Shown here piece after piece: positions 36,122 to 47,900 of a stretch of 64,000 bases of DNA (position 1 is its first letter; each line of letters starts with the position of its first letter). The position numbers were made by a program, and so were the translations under genes. Source of the DNA: Hypomyces perniciosus (lineage: Eukaryota; Ascomycota; Sordariomycetes; Hypocreales; Hypocreaceae); the NCBI GenBank assembly GCA_008477525.1, contig SPDT01000003.1:1364001-1428000 (forward strand), in the 5' to 3' direction. The notes below the pieces were generated by a model. The model worked only from the letters and a program-made list of their open reading frames with translations, ran no database searches and was not told where the DNA came from.

Positions 36122-36542
36122 TCATGTAGGTGTGGTCATGTCATCGTGCAGTGCGAAAGTTAATTGCTCCTTGGTCAAACAGTCTTGCAGACCTAGTCCC
36201 TGCCTTCTCTGGCCTAGTGGGTTTGGGGGATCCGGATTCGATTTCGTCTCGTGCTTGAGGAACCCCCAATCCTGGAGACGGGTTCTCCAGGTGCGTTCAC
36301 TAGATGGACATCATGTCAGCGCTCCTAGGGCCAATATCGCCATGAATCATTTAAACAGAAACCTTTGTGGGGGCTTCCAACCTTGCAGCGAGTCCATACA
36401 ATCCCTTGATGATGGGCATGACCTCTGAGAGAGATCGATCTTCCACCATATATCGCTGATGGACATCCTCCTTGACACGAGACCACCCCTTTGTCATCGG
36501 TGGGTTGGAGGACACGCCTATCGCCGTTTGGTTGGAGGGCAT
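36122..36542 (-). pseudogene. Clr5-domain protein, N-terminal part (gene apparently split by the LINE)
   Basis: Exon 1 (36542-36382) encodes 53 residues, including WSRVKEDVHQRYMVEDRSL and SEVMPIIK. Exon 2, from 36299 after an 82-nt GTTGGA...TAG intron with a CTGAC branch site, continues SERTWRTRLQDWGFLKHE. Together they form a complete Clr5 domain (the short helical domain first noted in fission yeast Clr5, implicated in chromatin silencing). Exon 2 either runs open to a stop at 36122, giving a 112-aa protein, or splices at a weak GTCTGC donor (36192) towards the exon at 29788-29391 beyond the retroelement, with matching phase. The element lies about 85 bp past the 36122 stop. The domain call is firm; which transcript form survives is unknown. 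Confidence 0.65.
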
Positions 36543-39408
36543 ATAAGTATTCTGAGGTGACCATGACAGACAGGCTTATTAGCAATCCGACAGCATTTTC
36601 ATTTTCATCTTTCTGAGAACCTGCACCAAGGAATTGCAGGCGTATGCATGCACCATTGACTATGCAGTGGCTTGTCCCTACGTTGTCCATCCAATAATAT
36701 CCCATGGCATATCAGCACAAAGACGCTACCTAGACATATTTTACTACTGCTAGGCTACATATTTCAACTCTGCAAAGCGACCCCACGACGCGGCAAGGAG
36801 GGGAAAAGGAAAGAAAACAGCATCCGCAGCTGTCGCTTGGTCGCGTATTTCTGTTTGCAGGGTTGGAAAACGTGCATGATTCGCCCAAACGCCGTTTACT
36901 CTCATCCAACGCCATTGATTCATCTCTCTGCACAGCAACGGTGATCACAGCCACCTGCAGAGTACTGATCCTACAGGTACTATGTTATGACAGTGTAATA
37001 GGGCAGCGCAGCAGACCTAGACAGCGGGGCGAACGAACATGTAGCTCATCCTGTCTGTCCATTTCATCAATGCATTTTATCAATGCACATTGTCATCTCT
37101 CTCACACATCATCCATCAGGTTGTTTATAGGTGCTTCTATTGAGACACCCAGCATGATCAACTGTTGGCGCTGTAGGGCCTTGGAGTTGACAGCAGATTT
37201 TACGACGAGAGAAATTGGGCCTTCTATCGCTACTCTCATCATCCAAAAGGTTAGTTTTAGAATATCCGGTCACACATGTTTGCGGTAGTGGGGCCTGACA
37301 GGCACGGCTCGGGTTCGGGGATGCGGGCCAGATCTGATCTACCGGCTGCTCGTACCCCTACTAGTGGTATGGAGTAGTAGTACTACTCGTATGTAGTACT
37401 ACTACTAGGACAGGTTGGCAGAGCCCACACTCGTTCAGGGCTCCCTTCACTTCTCTGCGTGTTCCATGTTGGGTTATCCCTGCTGTTCAGGACACTTCTG
37501 TGTTCCTTCGGGCTGTTTTGAGCGCCACTACATGTCGTCTCATGGGATCTGTCAAATGACTCATGTTCAAGATGCTATCAATTTGTATATATTGACTAAC
37601 AATTCCAGCCAAAGATTCCACCATGGTAAATTCTCCACTAAAACGGTTGGTCAACCTAGCCGACGTCAGTAAGGCGCCCCCCGTATTTAGCTTTTTTGGG
37701 ATGGATTCGATACGGAGTATTTAGGGGCACATAGTACGGAGTATGCAAAATGATGTTATTAAAACGGAGGAATTGAGATAAAGAGGCGAGCTTTAATACT
37801 TGAATCTAGCACCTTGGTCTTGCTTCTAGAAGGGTTTCAAGCGTACTAGCCCTGGACAGAAGAGGTGAATCTCGTGGAATCCACATTCCGATTTCTTGTA
37901 GATGAGATTACCAAAAAAAAAAGATCTCGTTCACCGTTCAGAGTAGATATAGAAGCATTGAGCCCGCACCTATGTTCTCGAGGCTTTGTACCGGCCTCTT
38001 TCACGTCTCGCTCATACTCATGCCGTTGGAGAGCGCTCATTGCTAGGTGGGAGTTCTCAGGCCCCCGTCGTATGTAAGGCATTTTACTGGGACTACGTCC
38101 ATAGGCTTCACTTGTTGTGTGGGAGCCAACGATAAAGGGGGGATATACATTATAGTAAACAAAATTTTACACAGCACTATAAGCACTATAAACTAAAATC
38201 TGCACCCATTTACCCGGGTCTCATTATGTTGCGCGGAAAGTGATGCAATGCATTGATTACACAAATGAGTTGATCACAGCTGGGGGACGCGCTGACCACC
38301 GAATAAACTGTACTTCATAAATGGCCGTAAAACGCCTGCTCTATGAGTAGCACTTGAATCAATGAGATGGAAGTGTCTAAATAAACATCATGAGGCTCAA
38401 TTGTTAGCCTAGACTCTTGCCTGCCATTGCCTGACTGTTTGCAGGAGGCTTATGAAGGGGCACCAGCTGCAAACAGTCCGCAGGCTGCTCACACCATCGA
38501 TGTCTTGCTCTTTAACCTCTGCAGAGTCAAACATTCGTTGCCGAATTGTAAGAAATCGGGGATGAGGCGTACACGAGGCAGCCAGGGCGGGTTGGCTTCG
38601 AAGCGGGACAACGGAGCCGCCAAGTAGGTGGCGTCAGAAGAATGAGACCAAAAGGAATTAGGAACTCATCCAATGACACAAGATCATTAACTTGTATACT
38701 TAGCAGTAAAATGGGTATAGGGAGGAGTGTTAAGTGCTAAGTGCAAGGTGCCAGGCCCCAGAGTGGAAAAAAGAAACGGCTGCCGTTGTGTTTCCCAACG
38801 ATGAGGCTACCTAGGTATGTTGCAGATGTGCTGGACAGCCCTGATTAGAGCAGACATAGATTTGGCCGAATGAGCTGGCAAAGCTGACAAAAAATGCAGC
38901 GGCGGAATGGACTGTGCTCAATGATGGCTTCAGGCAGTGACCGTTTAAACCGGAGTTGAGTTGCTGTCTGTCTTCCATAAGAACATCTTGTTCGGCTCCG
39001 ACTTCACTAAGCCATCTGGACACGGGTAAGCGACCCTCAATATATTCCCGATTTTCTGATTCCTGCGACAAGTGCTATACGAACAATCACCTACTAACAA
39101 GCTAGACATTTACACCTGGACTCCTTGGGCCTACCGTTCCAACTCCGAAACCGTCGTAGGACTTTGGTGATCCTTTTGCCAAGGATCTGCACTGCTGACT
39201 CGTCCGCATCGTCAGAAACCGCAGGATATATGCCTCGGAACACAATTTCGACATACACAGTCTGCTTAGCACATACCTTACGCCTTCGCTACCTCAATGT
39301 CAAGTCAGCTGATGGGTTTCCAGAAGTACTGCCTACCCCTATGTCGTGATTATATCTCACCTCACCGTACATAACAAATCCAGTCGTCATGATAACCCCA
39401 TCGTGGCC
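36543..39408. other. Long intergenic stretch
   Basis: About 2.9 kb. It contains a palindromic GAGTAGTA/TACTACTC pair at 37372-37388 followed by another TAGTACTACTA run, and TACGGAGTA-type motifs near 37711 and 37736. No convincing gene is seen; frames such as 36863-37288 and 38811-39071 have no domain. Confidence 0.45.
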
Positions 39409-40347
39409 TCAAAATCCTCTATCATTAGAACCCTCATCACATTCCATATCACATGGCTGACAGGAGACATCACCAGTCGGCTTGCTGTCTGCTTCGCTCG
39501 TGGTCGTTTCTAAGGGGACCCCAGTCTTGGGAATCTTTCCAGAGCGTAGGACGAAACTGTTGCCTTTGGGTCGGGTTGTGATTGCGACGAGGCGGTTTAG
39601 AATAGTGAACTCCACTTTTAGCTTTACGCTATAGACAAACGGCTTATATGTTATCTGAATGTCGTATTGGTGTGCAAACTCAAGACTGAGGATGGTGATG
39701 TCGAGGAGGATGACGACGAGATTGACAAGGATAAGGTGCTTCATCAAGACCCTACCCAACTTATTGTTCCCCATATAGTATCCTTGCCTCATAAGCTTAA
39801 CTGTTTCAATGATGTAGAGGCTGGATAGCAGGGTTTCTTGGAGAAAAAAGACGACAATCTCGATCTTTTCCGCAATGACATATGGCTTCTTCCATATCGG
39901 AGCGGTGCTGGAGTAGGAGCCATAGACCATGGGGATGACGCTACCATGACAAACAATAGCGTCGATGATGATTATCCAGAAGACTATCTTGAGACGTCTT
40001 TGGCCTTGCAGGACCAGATGCAGTCGGGACCAAAGCACCATTGACTGGCCAGTGACCATCAACACCCACCCGATCAAGCCCAGCGTGCAAGAAAGGTAGG
40101 CCAATGAAGTGGCTCCGAAGTATTTGATGAGAAATCCCGCGCAGGAGAGGGTAATGCCCAAGGTAGCGGCAACAAAGGACCAGAAGTACACACCAGCATA
40201 ACGTTTGAACGTCCCGAGGATGACAGCGGTAAGTTCGACAACATTGTATAAAGAGAGGGAAAGAAATACAATGATGATGATAACGGTTGTATTGGAGAGG
40301 CCTTCATCACCAGTGCCGAAGCTGCGAACTTGCATCCAAACGGCCAT
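39409..40347 (-). CDS. Seven-transmembrane fungal integral membrane protein, 312 aa
   Basis: The ATG at 40347 is chosen because the hydrophobic core begins about 20 residues later and the upstream extension has no conserved character. Seven hydrophobic helices follow: VIIIIVFLSLSLYNVVEL, FWSFVAATLGITLSCAGFL, YLSCTLGLIGWVLMVTG, IVFWIIIIDAIVCHGS, IVVFFLQETLLSSLYII, LILVNLVVILLDITIL, and a last one around YKPFVYSVKLKVEF. The loop LHLVLQGQRRLKIV between helices 3 and 4 and the QETLLSSLY motif in helix 5 fit a large uncharacterised ascomycete family, which I believe is annotated DUF7703. The C-terminal tail is hydrophilic and Ser/Thr/Glu-rich. It probably sits in the plasma membrane; ligand and role are unknown. 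Confidence 0.75.
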   Translation of the reverse strand: MAVWMQVRSFGTGDEGLSNTTVIIIIVFLSLSLYNVVELTAVILGTFKRYAGVYFWSFVAATLGITLSCAGFLIKYFGATSLAYLSCTLGLIGWVLMVTGQSMVLWSRLHLVLQGQRRLKIVFWIIIIDAIVCHGSVIPMVYGSYSSTAPIWKKPYVIAEKIEIVVFFLQETLLSSLYIIETVKLMRQGYYMGNNKLGRVLMKHLILVNLVVILLDITILSLEFAHQYDIQITYKPFVYSVKLKVEFTILNRLVAITTRPKGNSFVLRSGKIPKTGVPLETTTSEADSKPTGDVSCQPCDMECDEGSNDRGF

Positions 40348-42189
40348 TATAGGTTGCAAGGTGGCGATTCTTGCCGAGTGGTAAAATAGATAATGAAGAG
40401 ATGCCCAATAATATGAGGGTATGAAGAACGATGGTGGCTCTTTGAATGTGAAGTTAGCAAAAACGGGGTAGTGAAAAGCGGTCTTCCAGCCTATATAATA
40501 TGTAGAGATTTCATGGCAACGATTCATACACACACTAGTTTAGGCTCACACTTACATGTGCTCTAGACAAACGATAACTAGTATTATTGACCGATACCCG
40601 GGGCGCTGGATCAGGGACACCACTATGCCATGCTCACTAGAATTTCTCTAGACCTTCTAGATAAGCCTCAGTAAGAAAAGCCACAGGAAAGAGCCGCTGT
40701 ATCATGGTTGATGGAGCAGCGTTGAAGAGAAAATCGGTCGTCAAGTACATCGTAATCTGTGTGGAAGACTCGTGGAGGCGAGTGAGGAAGGCTTACAAGC
40801 CACAAGCAAGCCAGTCGGTCACACTGACTCGCTCCATTAGGCGGGCGAATGAATGCTAAGGGTTCAGAGGGAGAAAAGTGGAAACATGTGACAGCATTAA
40901 AATACGTGGACCAGCATATCGCTTGAGCTGCATGGCGGAGAGACCCTGAAATATTTTTTGAGTATTTGCTAGTAGTAGGTTCAGAACATTACGTCAAAAG
41001 AGTATGCCAGCCGCGGTTGGTTTAAGAAGGAAGCAAATTTTCTCACATAGATGATCGGTTGTAGACTGAACTTTTCTTGCTTTTCCTGGCATGTCGTGAC
41101 AGCGTCCATTGCTTTTCTATTTCAAGATCGAAGCGAGACGGAACGACCGTGAACGGGCTTCTAGAACGGCGCATTCCATGGCGAAACATACTAAGAACGG
41201 GTATCGGTTGCACGTTTACCACGTGGTCCAGCACCAATCATCTCGGTAAGCTTTTGCCTTTTCCGCTACCATACTAGAGGGTTAGGGTTCTTCGCCAGAT
41301 AAGTTTTCAGTAGTCGAGAAGCCAATAGACGCCACCCGTCGCGCCTATTGGAGAATCAGAGGTTAGGGGTACAGATCCTGTTAGCATGGGTCTAGCTTCA
41401 GTCAGAGTTCTGGTGGCTTACTCAAGCTTTGGCTATACAATCTGAGAAGTGGTCTGTCTATTTCCCACGTTACATCGAAGTTACCCACTGAAAATGGCAA
41501 TTCCAAGTGCCGTTTCAGTTAAACATCCCATTCTATAGTCTAGGAGACGCGACTTCCATAACCTCCATCACATAGCCTTAGTGGATCAATGATATCGCAA
41601 CTGGAATGCAGTGGAGCACGAGTCCCACGAACTCTTCTTATCACATCACTTTACCTAGGTATAGTGTCGTGGGCATCAGGTAAATGTGGCGTCTCAACCC
41701 GTTAAAAAATCGGAGACTTGAGCAAGAGTCGAGAGTGAACATCGTACATCGACATTTGACGATTCGTCACAGCAGTAAGGTCGCTGGACACGGATGGTTT
41801 GGTGGACTTAGTGGGGCTCGTGTGGAAGTGGGAGGAGGCGAATGTCATGGGACAACTTGCAGAGACGGTATTCAGAGGCCAGCTCTTGAATGATGCATGA
41901 TCGCTAGATCTCATTACGCGTTGGTGTCAAACCTAGACTCGAAGACCTCTCAACGGCCCAAGGACGGATTATATGTGGCGAAGAAACGAGACAACGTATA
42001 GTGAGAGCTACCGACCCAGGACCGCGCGGGCCGTAGCATAGGTGAGAGATAAGAAGAGGTATAATGAAGGAAGAGCCGATGTAAGACTTTGAACGAATAA
42101 AGAAAATAATAAAACAAGGTCTTCAAGACATCTACTACTTATATACTATTACTATAAATGACTTTGATTGCTTCAATTACTACAGATAA
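40348..42189. other. Intergenic stretch
   Basis: About 1.8 kb without a supported gene. Short frames on both strands overlap. The right end runs into the 19-bp minisatellite. Confidence 0.45.
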
Positions 42190-42284
42190 CTGTTATTGCT
42201 ATATATAGCTCTTACTGCTATAGATAACTCTCGTTACGATCAATAACTCCCATTACTGTCGATAACTCTCGTTTCTGTCAATAA
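42190..42284. repeat. 19-bp minisatellite, five diverged copies
   Basis: Units start at 42190, 42209, 42228, 42247 and 42266, with the consensus CTC(T/C)(T/C)(G/A)TTACTGTCAATAA. The stop codon of the minus-strand gene next door (42278-42280) lies inside the last unit. Confidence 0.75.
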
Positions 42285-42877
42285 CCCAACATCTCTTCTT
42301 CGTCACTGCTCACTTCACTTGGCTCAATATTGATATCAGAGTCCTCCCCGGCCCCAGCAATCGCCGCAATGCGGAGCAGATTCCATTGAAGTTCCAGTAG
42401 GCGGAAGTTCGGGAGTGGATGGTGCTCTGGATCGTCAGATCGAATAATATATGTTTGGCCTGTTTCAAGAGGCCAACTGTTCCTTTGGCACATACCCCTG
42501 TTGGGTCCCCAGCTCTCATGGTCAAGGAGGCCGTCTTCAATTCGAGCTTCTCCAAGGGGAATTGCTGTGCGTAGCTTAAGGTGAGTGTCCCGAAGCCAAT
42601 GAAATTGAACGACGAGTTCATTTTCATTTTGTCTGAGGGGCTTCAATGCAAACCTGGCGGTATCGAACCACCAATGCATCTGACGTTCGAGGTTGGTGGG
42701 CTCGTAGCTGGGTGGAGGTTCCGCGTATACTCGCTCTAGTAATCCTGGTCTGTGTGCCACGGCGTGTTCCAGCCCGTCAATGACGTCCGTTCCACAGTTG
42801 AAGAGGTTTCGTAGAAGTGTTAACTCTCGCGCGGAGAATGACTCCATCATCGACTGCTTCTCCAGCTCTGACTCCAT
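42278..42877 (-). CDS. Orphan C-terminal domain of the fungal HNH-protein type, 199 aa
   Basis: The C-terminal half (QTYIIRSDDPEHHPLPNFRLLELQWNLL then RIAAIAGAGE) and the middle (FALKPLRQ, VVQFHWL) look like the conserved tail of large ascomycete proteins annotated as HNH nuclease domain-containing. In those, an N-terminal HNH motif precedes this tail. Here no HNH catalytic histidines are present and the N-terminal part is short, so the protein is probably a truncated or domain-only paralogue without nuclease activity. It ends in an acidic Glu/Asp/Ser tract, and its stop codon falls within a 19-bp tandem repeat, so the C-terminus may vary between strains. Family placement is from memory of the tail motif. 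Confidence 0.6.
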   Translation of the reverse strand: MESELEKQSMMESFSARELTLLRNLFNCGTDVIDGLEHAVAHRPGLLERVYAEPPPSYEPTNLERQMHWWFDTARFALKPLRQNENELVVQFHWLRDTHLKLRTAIPLGEARIEDGLLDHESWGPNRGMCQRNSWPLETGQTYIIRSDDPEHHPLPNFRLLELQWNLLRIAAIAGAGEDSDINIEPSEVSSDEEEMLGY

Positions 42878-44274
42878 ATGTTCAAATCTGGGAGGGGGGA
42901 GACGGATCAGATGGAAATAAAGGATTCGAGATCGGACGGGCGGAAATACGCGATCGGATAGAAATTTAGGGTCGGATAGAGGAAGTCCAGTTCAGGCGGA
43001 AATTCGAGGTCTGGCGGAGGAATTGATGGATGGGGTGAGGCGTGAATGAAAAAGGGAAGAAATTTTAGGTGGAGAAAACTCAAAGGCTTAACAAAAGAAG
43101 CAGAGAGAAGAAAACAAAACTGTGCTAAAGCTGGCGAATATGTATGTATGAGGAGGTTGTCTCAGTGGCAGTGCAGCTACCCGTTCAAAAGTTCCCCCCA
43201 GAGTGCCTGTTCCATAAATTTCGCATACCCTAAAAGTCCTGCCGTCATGCAGGCGGCTAAAAGATCGATTCGATGTCATGCTGGCTGGCGTCGAAGGATA
43301 TCTCGGTTTGTACGTCCGAACCTAAATTCAGCTTATCAACTCCCCCAAAAGAGCTAGATAATATATACTAGGTAGATAGGTAATCACCTCGAGATTCGTA
43401 TGCGACGTGTCCGGCCTGTCCACCACTGCACTGGGTTGACCGGGGTACCTATGCGCCAGAGGGGGTGAGACCCCAGGTACCAGGTACATACATAGGTACT
43501 AAGGTGTGCCGCACGCCAGAGCGCCTACTACTGCCCCGCAACAGGACTCCCGTCTCCGGAATCAACAGGTCGGATGCGCTAGCAGGGGGAGCAGGATCTA
43601 CAACAAATACATATGGGTAAGTACCTAATATACTTACTTCGTACGAGTACATACCTTATGCTAGATAAACGTCCAGGGGGTACGAAGTACTTGGTAGAGT
43701 GTGGGTACTCGGACGGAGTAATACTTCCTACAGGAGGTCAAGTTCTCAAGTTAACCGCTATGGCAAAAGCAAAGGCCCACTTTGTTACACAGCAGGGGAT
43801 GCATGCCTCCTACCCCATGACGACTGGATTGTTATGCATAATGAGGGGAGATATAATTACGACATGGGAGATATAGGCAGTACTTCTGGAAACCCATCAG
43901 CTAACTTGACATTGAGGTAGCGAAGGCGTAAGGAATGTGGTAGTGAGGCTGCGTATGTCAAAATTGGGTTCCGAGACATATTTATAGAACTCGCCGTTTC
44001 TAGCGATATGAACTACGTCTTCTTTACTTGAGAATATCCATCAATTTCTCTTATTTTCCAATTTCTTCTTCCTCCTAAATTCCATCACACGACTTTAGAG
44101 ACAAGAGCCGTAAGACGAATACACATCCTCGATGACCTCATCCCGTGGGCGGGTCATAAGTAATCACCTAAGCAGCCTATTTTCTCATACACTCAACTGT
44201 TCGGCCTCTGTAACTTATTTCCTCCGACGCCAGAGAATCATGTTTTTCCCATATCAGAGCGCTCATCCCCAAGG
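42878..44274. other. Intergenic stretch
   Basis: About 1.4 kb, with repeated GGTACC/AGGTAC words around 43440-43690 and no domain-bearing frame. Confidence 0.45.
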
Positions 44275-44983
44275 TTATGTGGCCTTTTGATCTTCTTGAT
44301 CACCATCCTCTGTCGTGTGTCTGAATTGCGGTTGGGTTTCTCCATTGACAGCACTGTCCAAGGCGATGTCGTCTAGCGGGAAGTCGTCTCCAAAGTTGGT
44401 CAAGGTAGGAGTGGGGATTGACGCGCCGGGTTGGCTGTTATCCAAAGCCTCATAAGCCGCCTGAAACCCATCGTCGGTGAATACGTTGTGAGTAATAAAC
44501 TCGTCGGACAGCTGAGGCAATAGCCAGTCTTCGAGATGACCTGTCGTGAATGTAGTCCAAGAGCCATTCGAACCGGGTTGCAGACTGGACTGTGGGGCGG
44601 GGGGTGAGATGTTTTCATGCGTACTAGAAGGCCATAAGTTTCAATGTACCATTTCTGCTTCAAAGGATGAACCGACCTGGGCTGAGTGTCTGTGATGGTT
44701 GGGGATTGCATCCATAATTCGGGAGGATTTGGACGTCTATTTGTGGAGTATTTCCAAAAACCCCACTCAGCAAGACGCCTGTTCCATGTGCTGGGGCTTC
44801 GTGGAGAAGAAGATGTTAGTCAAGATCCAGGTCTTTGGGCTTCACAGTCAAAGGGCGGGCAAACCAAGCATTGATTCCGTGCTCCCTCCCAAAGTAGTCC
44901 ATAACCTCATGAAGTGGCTTCCGTTGCACCATGTAGAGTTGGAATATCTCCTCTTTGTAGTCAGCCCAATTAATCGTCATCAT
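44275..44983 (-). CDS. Clr5-domain protein, 193 aa, intact
   Basis: Three exons, 44983-44865, 44790-44677 and 44623-44275, give 582 nt with consistent phases. The introns are 74 and 53 nt, the first with a TGACTAAC branch site. The Clr5 domain occupies residues 5-60: INWADYKEEIFQLYMVQRKP, LHEVMDYFGREHGINACTW, then RRLAEWGFWKYSTNRRP. The rest is a Pro/Ser linker and an acidic C-terminus (DDFPLDDIALDSAV). The domain is presumed to bind nucleic acid or chromatin partners, but fungal members are numerous and mostly uncharacterised. It lies about 8 kb from the LINE-split Clr5 gene on the same strand, and the two share the position of the first intron (phase 2, after the Ala of the GINA/GLAA motif), so they are paralogues. 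Confidence 0.75.
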
Positions 44984-47900
44984 GTTGAAGGCTTAGCTGC
45001 ACCAAGACCAAGGTCGGAATGTTTTTCGAGCGAAACAGAGAGTAGTAGAAGGGCGACTCAAGAGACTGTGGTTTGTATTGCTAGTCGATATACCGATGAG
45101 CAGTGCGGGTTTCTGTATAAGAGCCGAGACGTAGAAGGCATATTTATACTACTACTCTTATCGGTCTAAAGGTGATGAGATCCCTTCCCCCCGTTTTTCT
45201 CTTCCTTTTTAGCTACAGAAAGTTATAACTTGTTCATAATTTGTATATTATTTTGTCAGTAGTAGCGTACATATTGTGGTTGCCCTTACAGCCACAGCGT
45301 CTTGCATATCTAGTGTATCACCCCTGTCACTTGTTTTTTTGGAAAATGTTTGGCCCGTTTTTTTCGTTCTCTTCTGCATATGCTGCCCAGAGAGTGGATA
45401 CGCCAAGGGTAATGTTAGGGAATGTTATGAAGTGCCCCATCGTGACCGATGTCAAACCCACTAATTTGGTACATATTGTCCAACACTGACTACAAAATCC
45501 CTTGCATACAAATGTTACGTACCGGCAATGGGCTAAATCAGCATGTTCACTGTCATCATTACCATCAATAGAGCATATGATATAAGTATTAGTCACCAGT
45601 TATTTTAATAAAAGAGCCATTTTAAGCCTCATAACCGAGGTTGGTCATTTCTACGAGCCAGACTTTGAAAACGCTGCATACAACAAAGAGGTTTGCCAGC
45701 GTTTAGTTTTCGATTCTTGAAGCGGCGATCGAGCTTGAATTAGACGCGATCCTAAGTTCCACGCTTCTGACGAGATATGTACTTGTAGTACTAGTACATC
45801 GTAGAAATCGTTATTTGACCGTTTCACAAGTAACCTTCGGTTCCTCCTTAATGTCATTGATCTATACTCTGCCGCTGAAGTCTGGGAGACCGCTCTGTGC
45901 GCACTCTGAGCGCGCGTTGGTCAAAATAACTTTTTATCACCCACCTTTTTGTGAATAACGTTGCGTTAATAACTTTTTACACGCTCACCACCCTTGCATG
46001 CCAATCACTTTGTGCGCAAAACAGTCGAGCCACTCTGTCCATGGAATCTGCTGGAAGACCGACTGGAACCATGGTATGATAACTGTGTAGGTCAAAGATG
46101 CGAATCACTGTGTCACGTCATTTTTCTGCGCAACAAATGGTTTTTTTTTTTGTTTTCAGACAGGCGCCAGTCAAACAGTAGGATTCCCCTGTTGCGTATA
46201 GCGGATCGTATAGTCAGCATATTCATTTCACTATACGGGTCAAAAGGCACCTGAATTCCAGCTCTGTTCGTCCCTGCTGCTAATGTCTTGAGAACTTATT
46301 CCCTTGTATCTCTGATAGTTTCCTCGCCAGCCATTTTATAGTGTATCTAGAACGCGTTGCGTTCCTCTAGTCTACATCTTTAGCTCCTCCTCGAGTTCCA
46401 CATCGCAATTTCCTTCGTTTCAACTTCAATAGAGTTTTCCATCTCGTCCGCACTATCCGACATCCCCGGGCTGCAAAATTGGCCATGGCTCGATCTTTAG
46501 ATATATGCCCCTGTCTTTTGGATATACGCCACTGCCTCTTTGATCCTGCAGAAAGACTCAATTCATGCTCCCTCTCCCTGTTACCCGGGCTTGGGACCAG
46601 CACCGTCGTGAGCTTTCCGTTTCCAAGCAACAGTCGGCACAAAGACACATCCCAACCTGCCGTCTCATCCCTTCTTGGTGGTGCTTTTTTTTTCTGGAAG
46701 TCCGCAGACTTTTAGAAGAGAGAAACGATGTGAGAGTCGAAGCGGCTGAGCTTGCTGCATGGGAGGGGGGGTACAAGAGCCTCACTACCTACATTACCTA
46801 CCTACCTAGGCACTATAGCGCCATTCTCACCATTAAGCATAAATACTACCACTTCCCCCAATATCTCCATTCTGCAGTCTAACGTATTCTAAATATTTTT
46901 CGGCTAACCCTACCATTCAGTCTAATGAATGTTGACTAGTCTTATATCGTCAAGAATCTCCGGGCTCTTTATTGTGAACATGGCGCGCCGCTTCGTGAGG
47001 TGATACCTATCATTGAGCGAAAGTACAGATTCCATGTGAAGTTAGTTCTGGCATCAAACATGGTCTGAGTCTAATGTGTCCCCCATATACGAAGTAGTTG
47101 ACAGTCATCCCGCAAGCAGATGAAGAGAATGAAGGTCAGGAAGTATCCTACACGGTCTCAACTCGCCTACAGCGCAGACTCCGACCAAGCTCAGCTGAGA
47201 GGTTCACATATCTACACACCAGACGGTTAATTACTAACTATAGTCTCGCAATCTTGAGCTGCAGCGCAGCCATCAAGTGAATTATGATTTTATCAATCCA
47301 TCAATCAATTCAAAGCCATTCGCAAAAGTCAATCAGTCGATTTTGCTAAGGTTCAAAATTAACATGCTTATGAAATATTTAGGGTAGGGATTATATTGCG
47401 GGCCGATAATAAATACAACAAAATATCTCTTTTGCCCACAAATATAAGCGTGATGGAAGAAGCGAGAAAAAGCAAATTTTTACAAAAAAAGAGGAAGAAG
47501 AAGCTTAATTAAGGAATAGATGCCACGGAGCCTCTCCCATCTTTTGGAGATATCTGTTGGAGATGTTATATCATTAAACCATGTAGGTGTTAGATCTAGT
47601 TGGCCTGGATTATTTAGACAAACAGCATATGCCAGCTAACCACTGAGCTGCCGAATATAGAATATAGAGTATCAATATACCATAGCTTAAGGGGGGCCGG
47701 CTTGAGCTTGCAAGCTGGGAGGTCTACTTAAATTGTATTCAGCATTAGAGATTATTACCTAGTTCTAGTATATATATCATTATATCATTTTTTATAGTAA
47801 ATAAGTAAAGATGCTTATACCTTATCTAGCTGGATAAATATTAGGTAGTATTTTTGGAATTTCGCAGTTTTAGAATTTTCTAGTTGATTTATATAATAGT

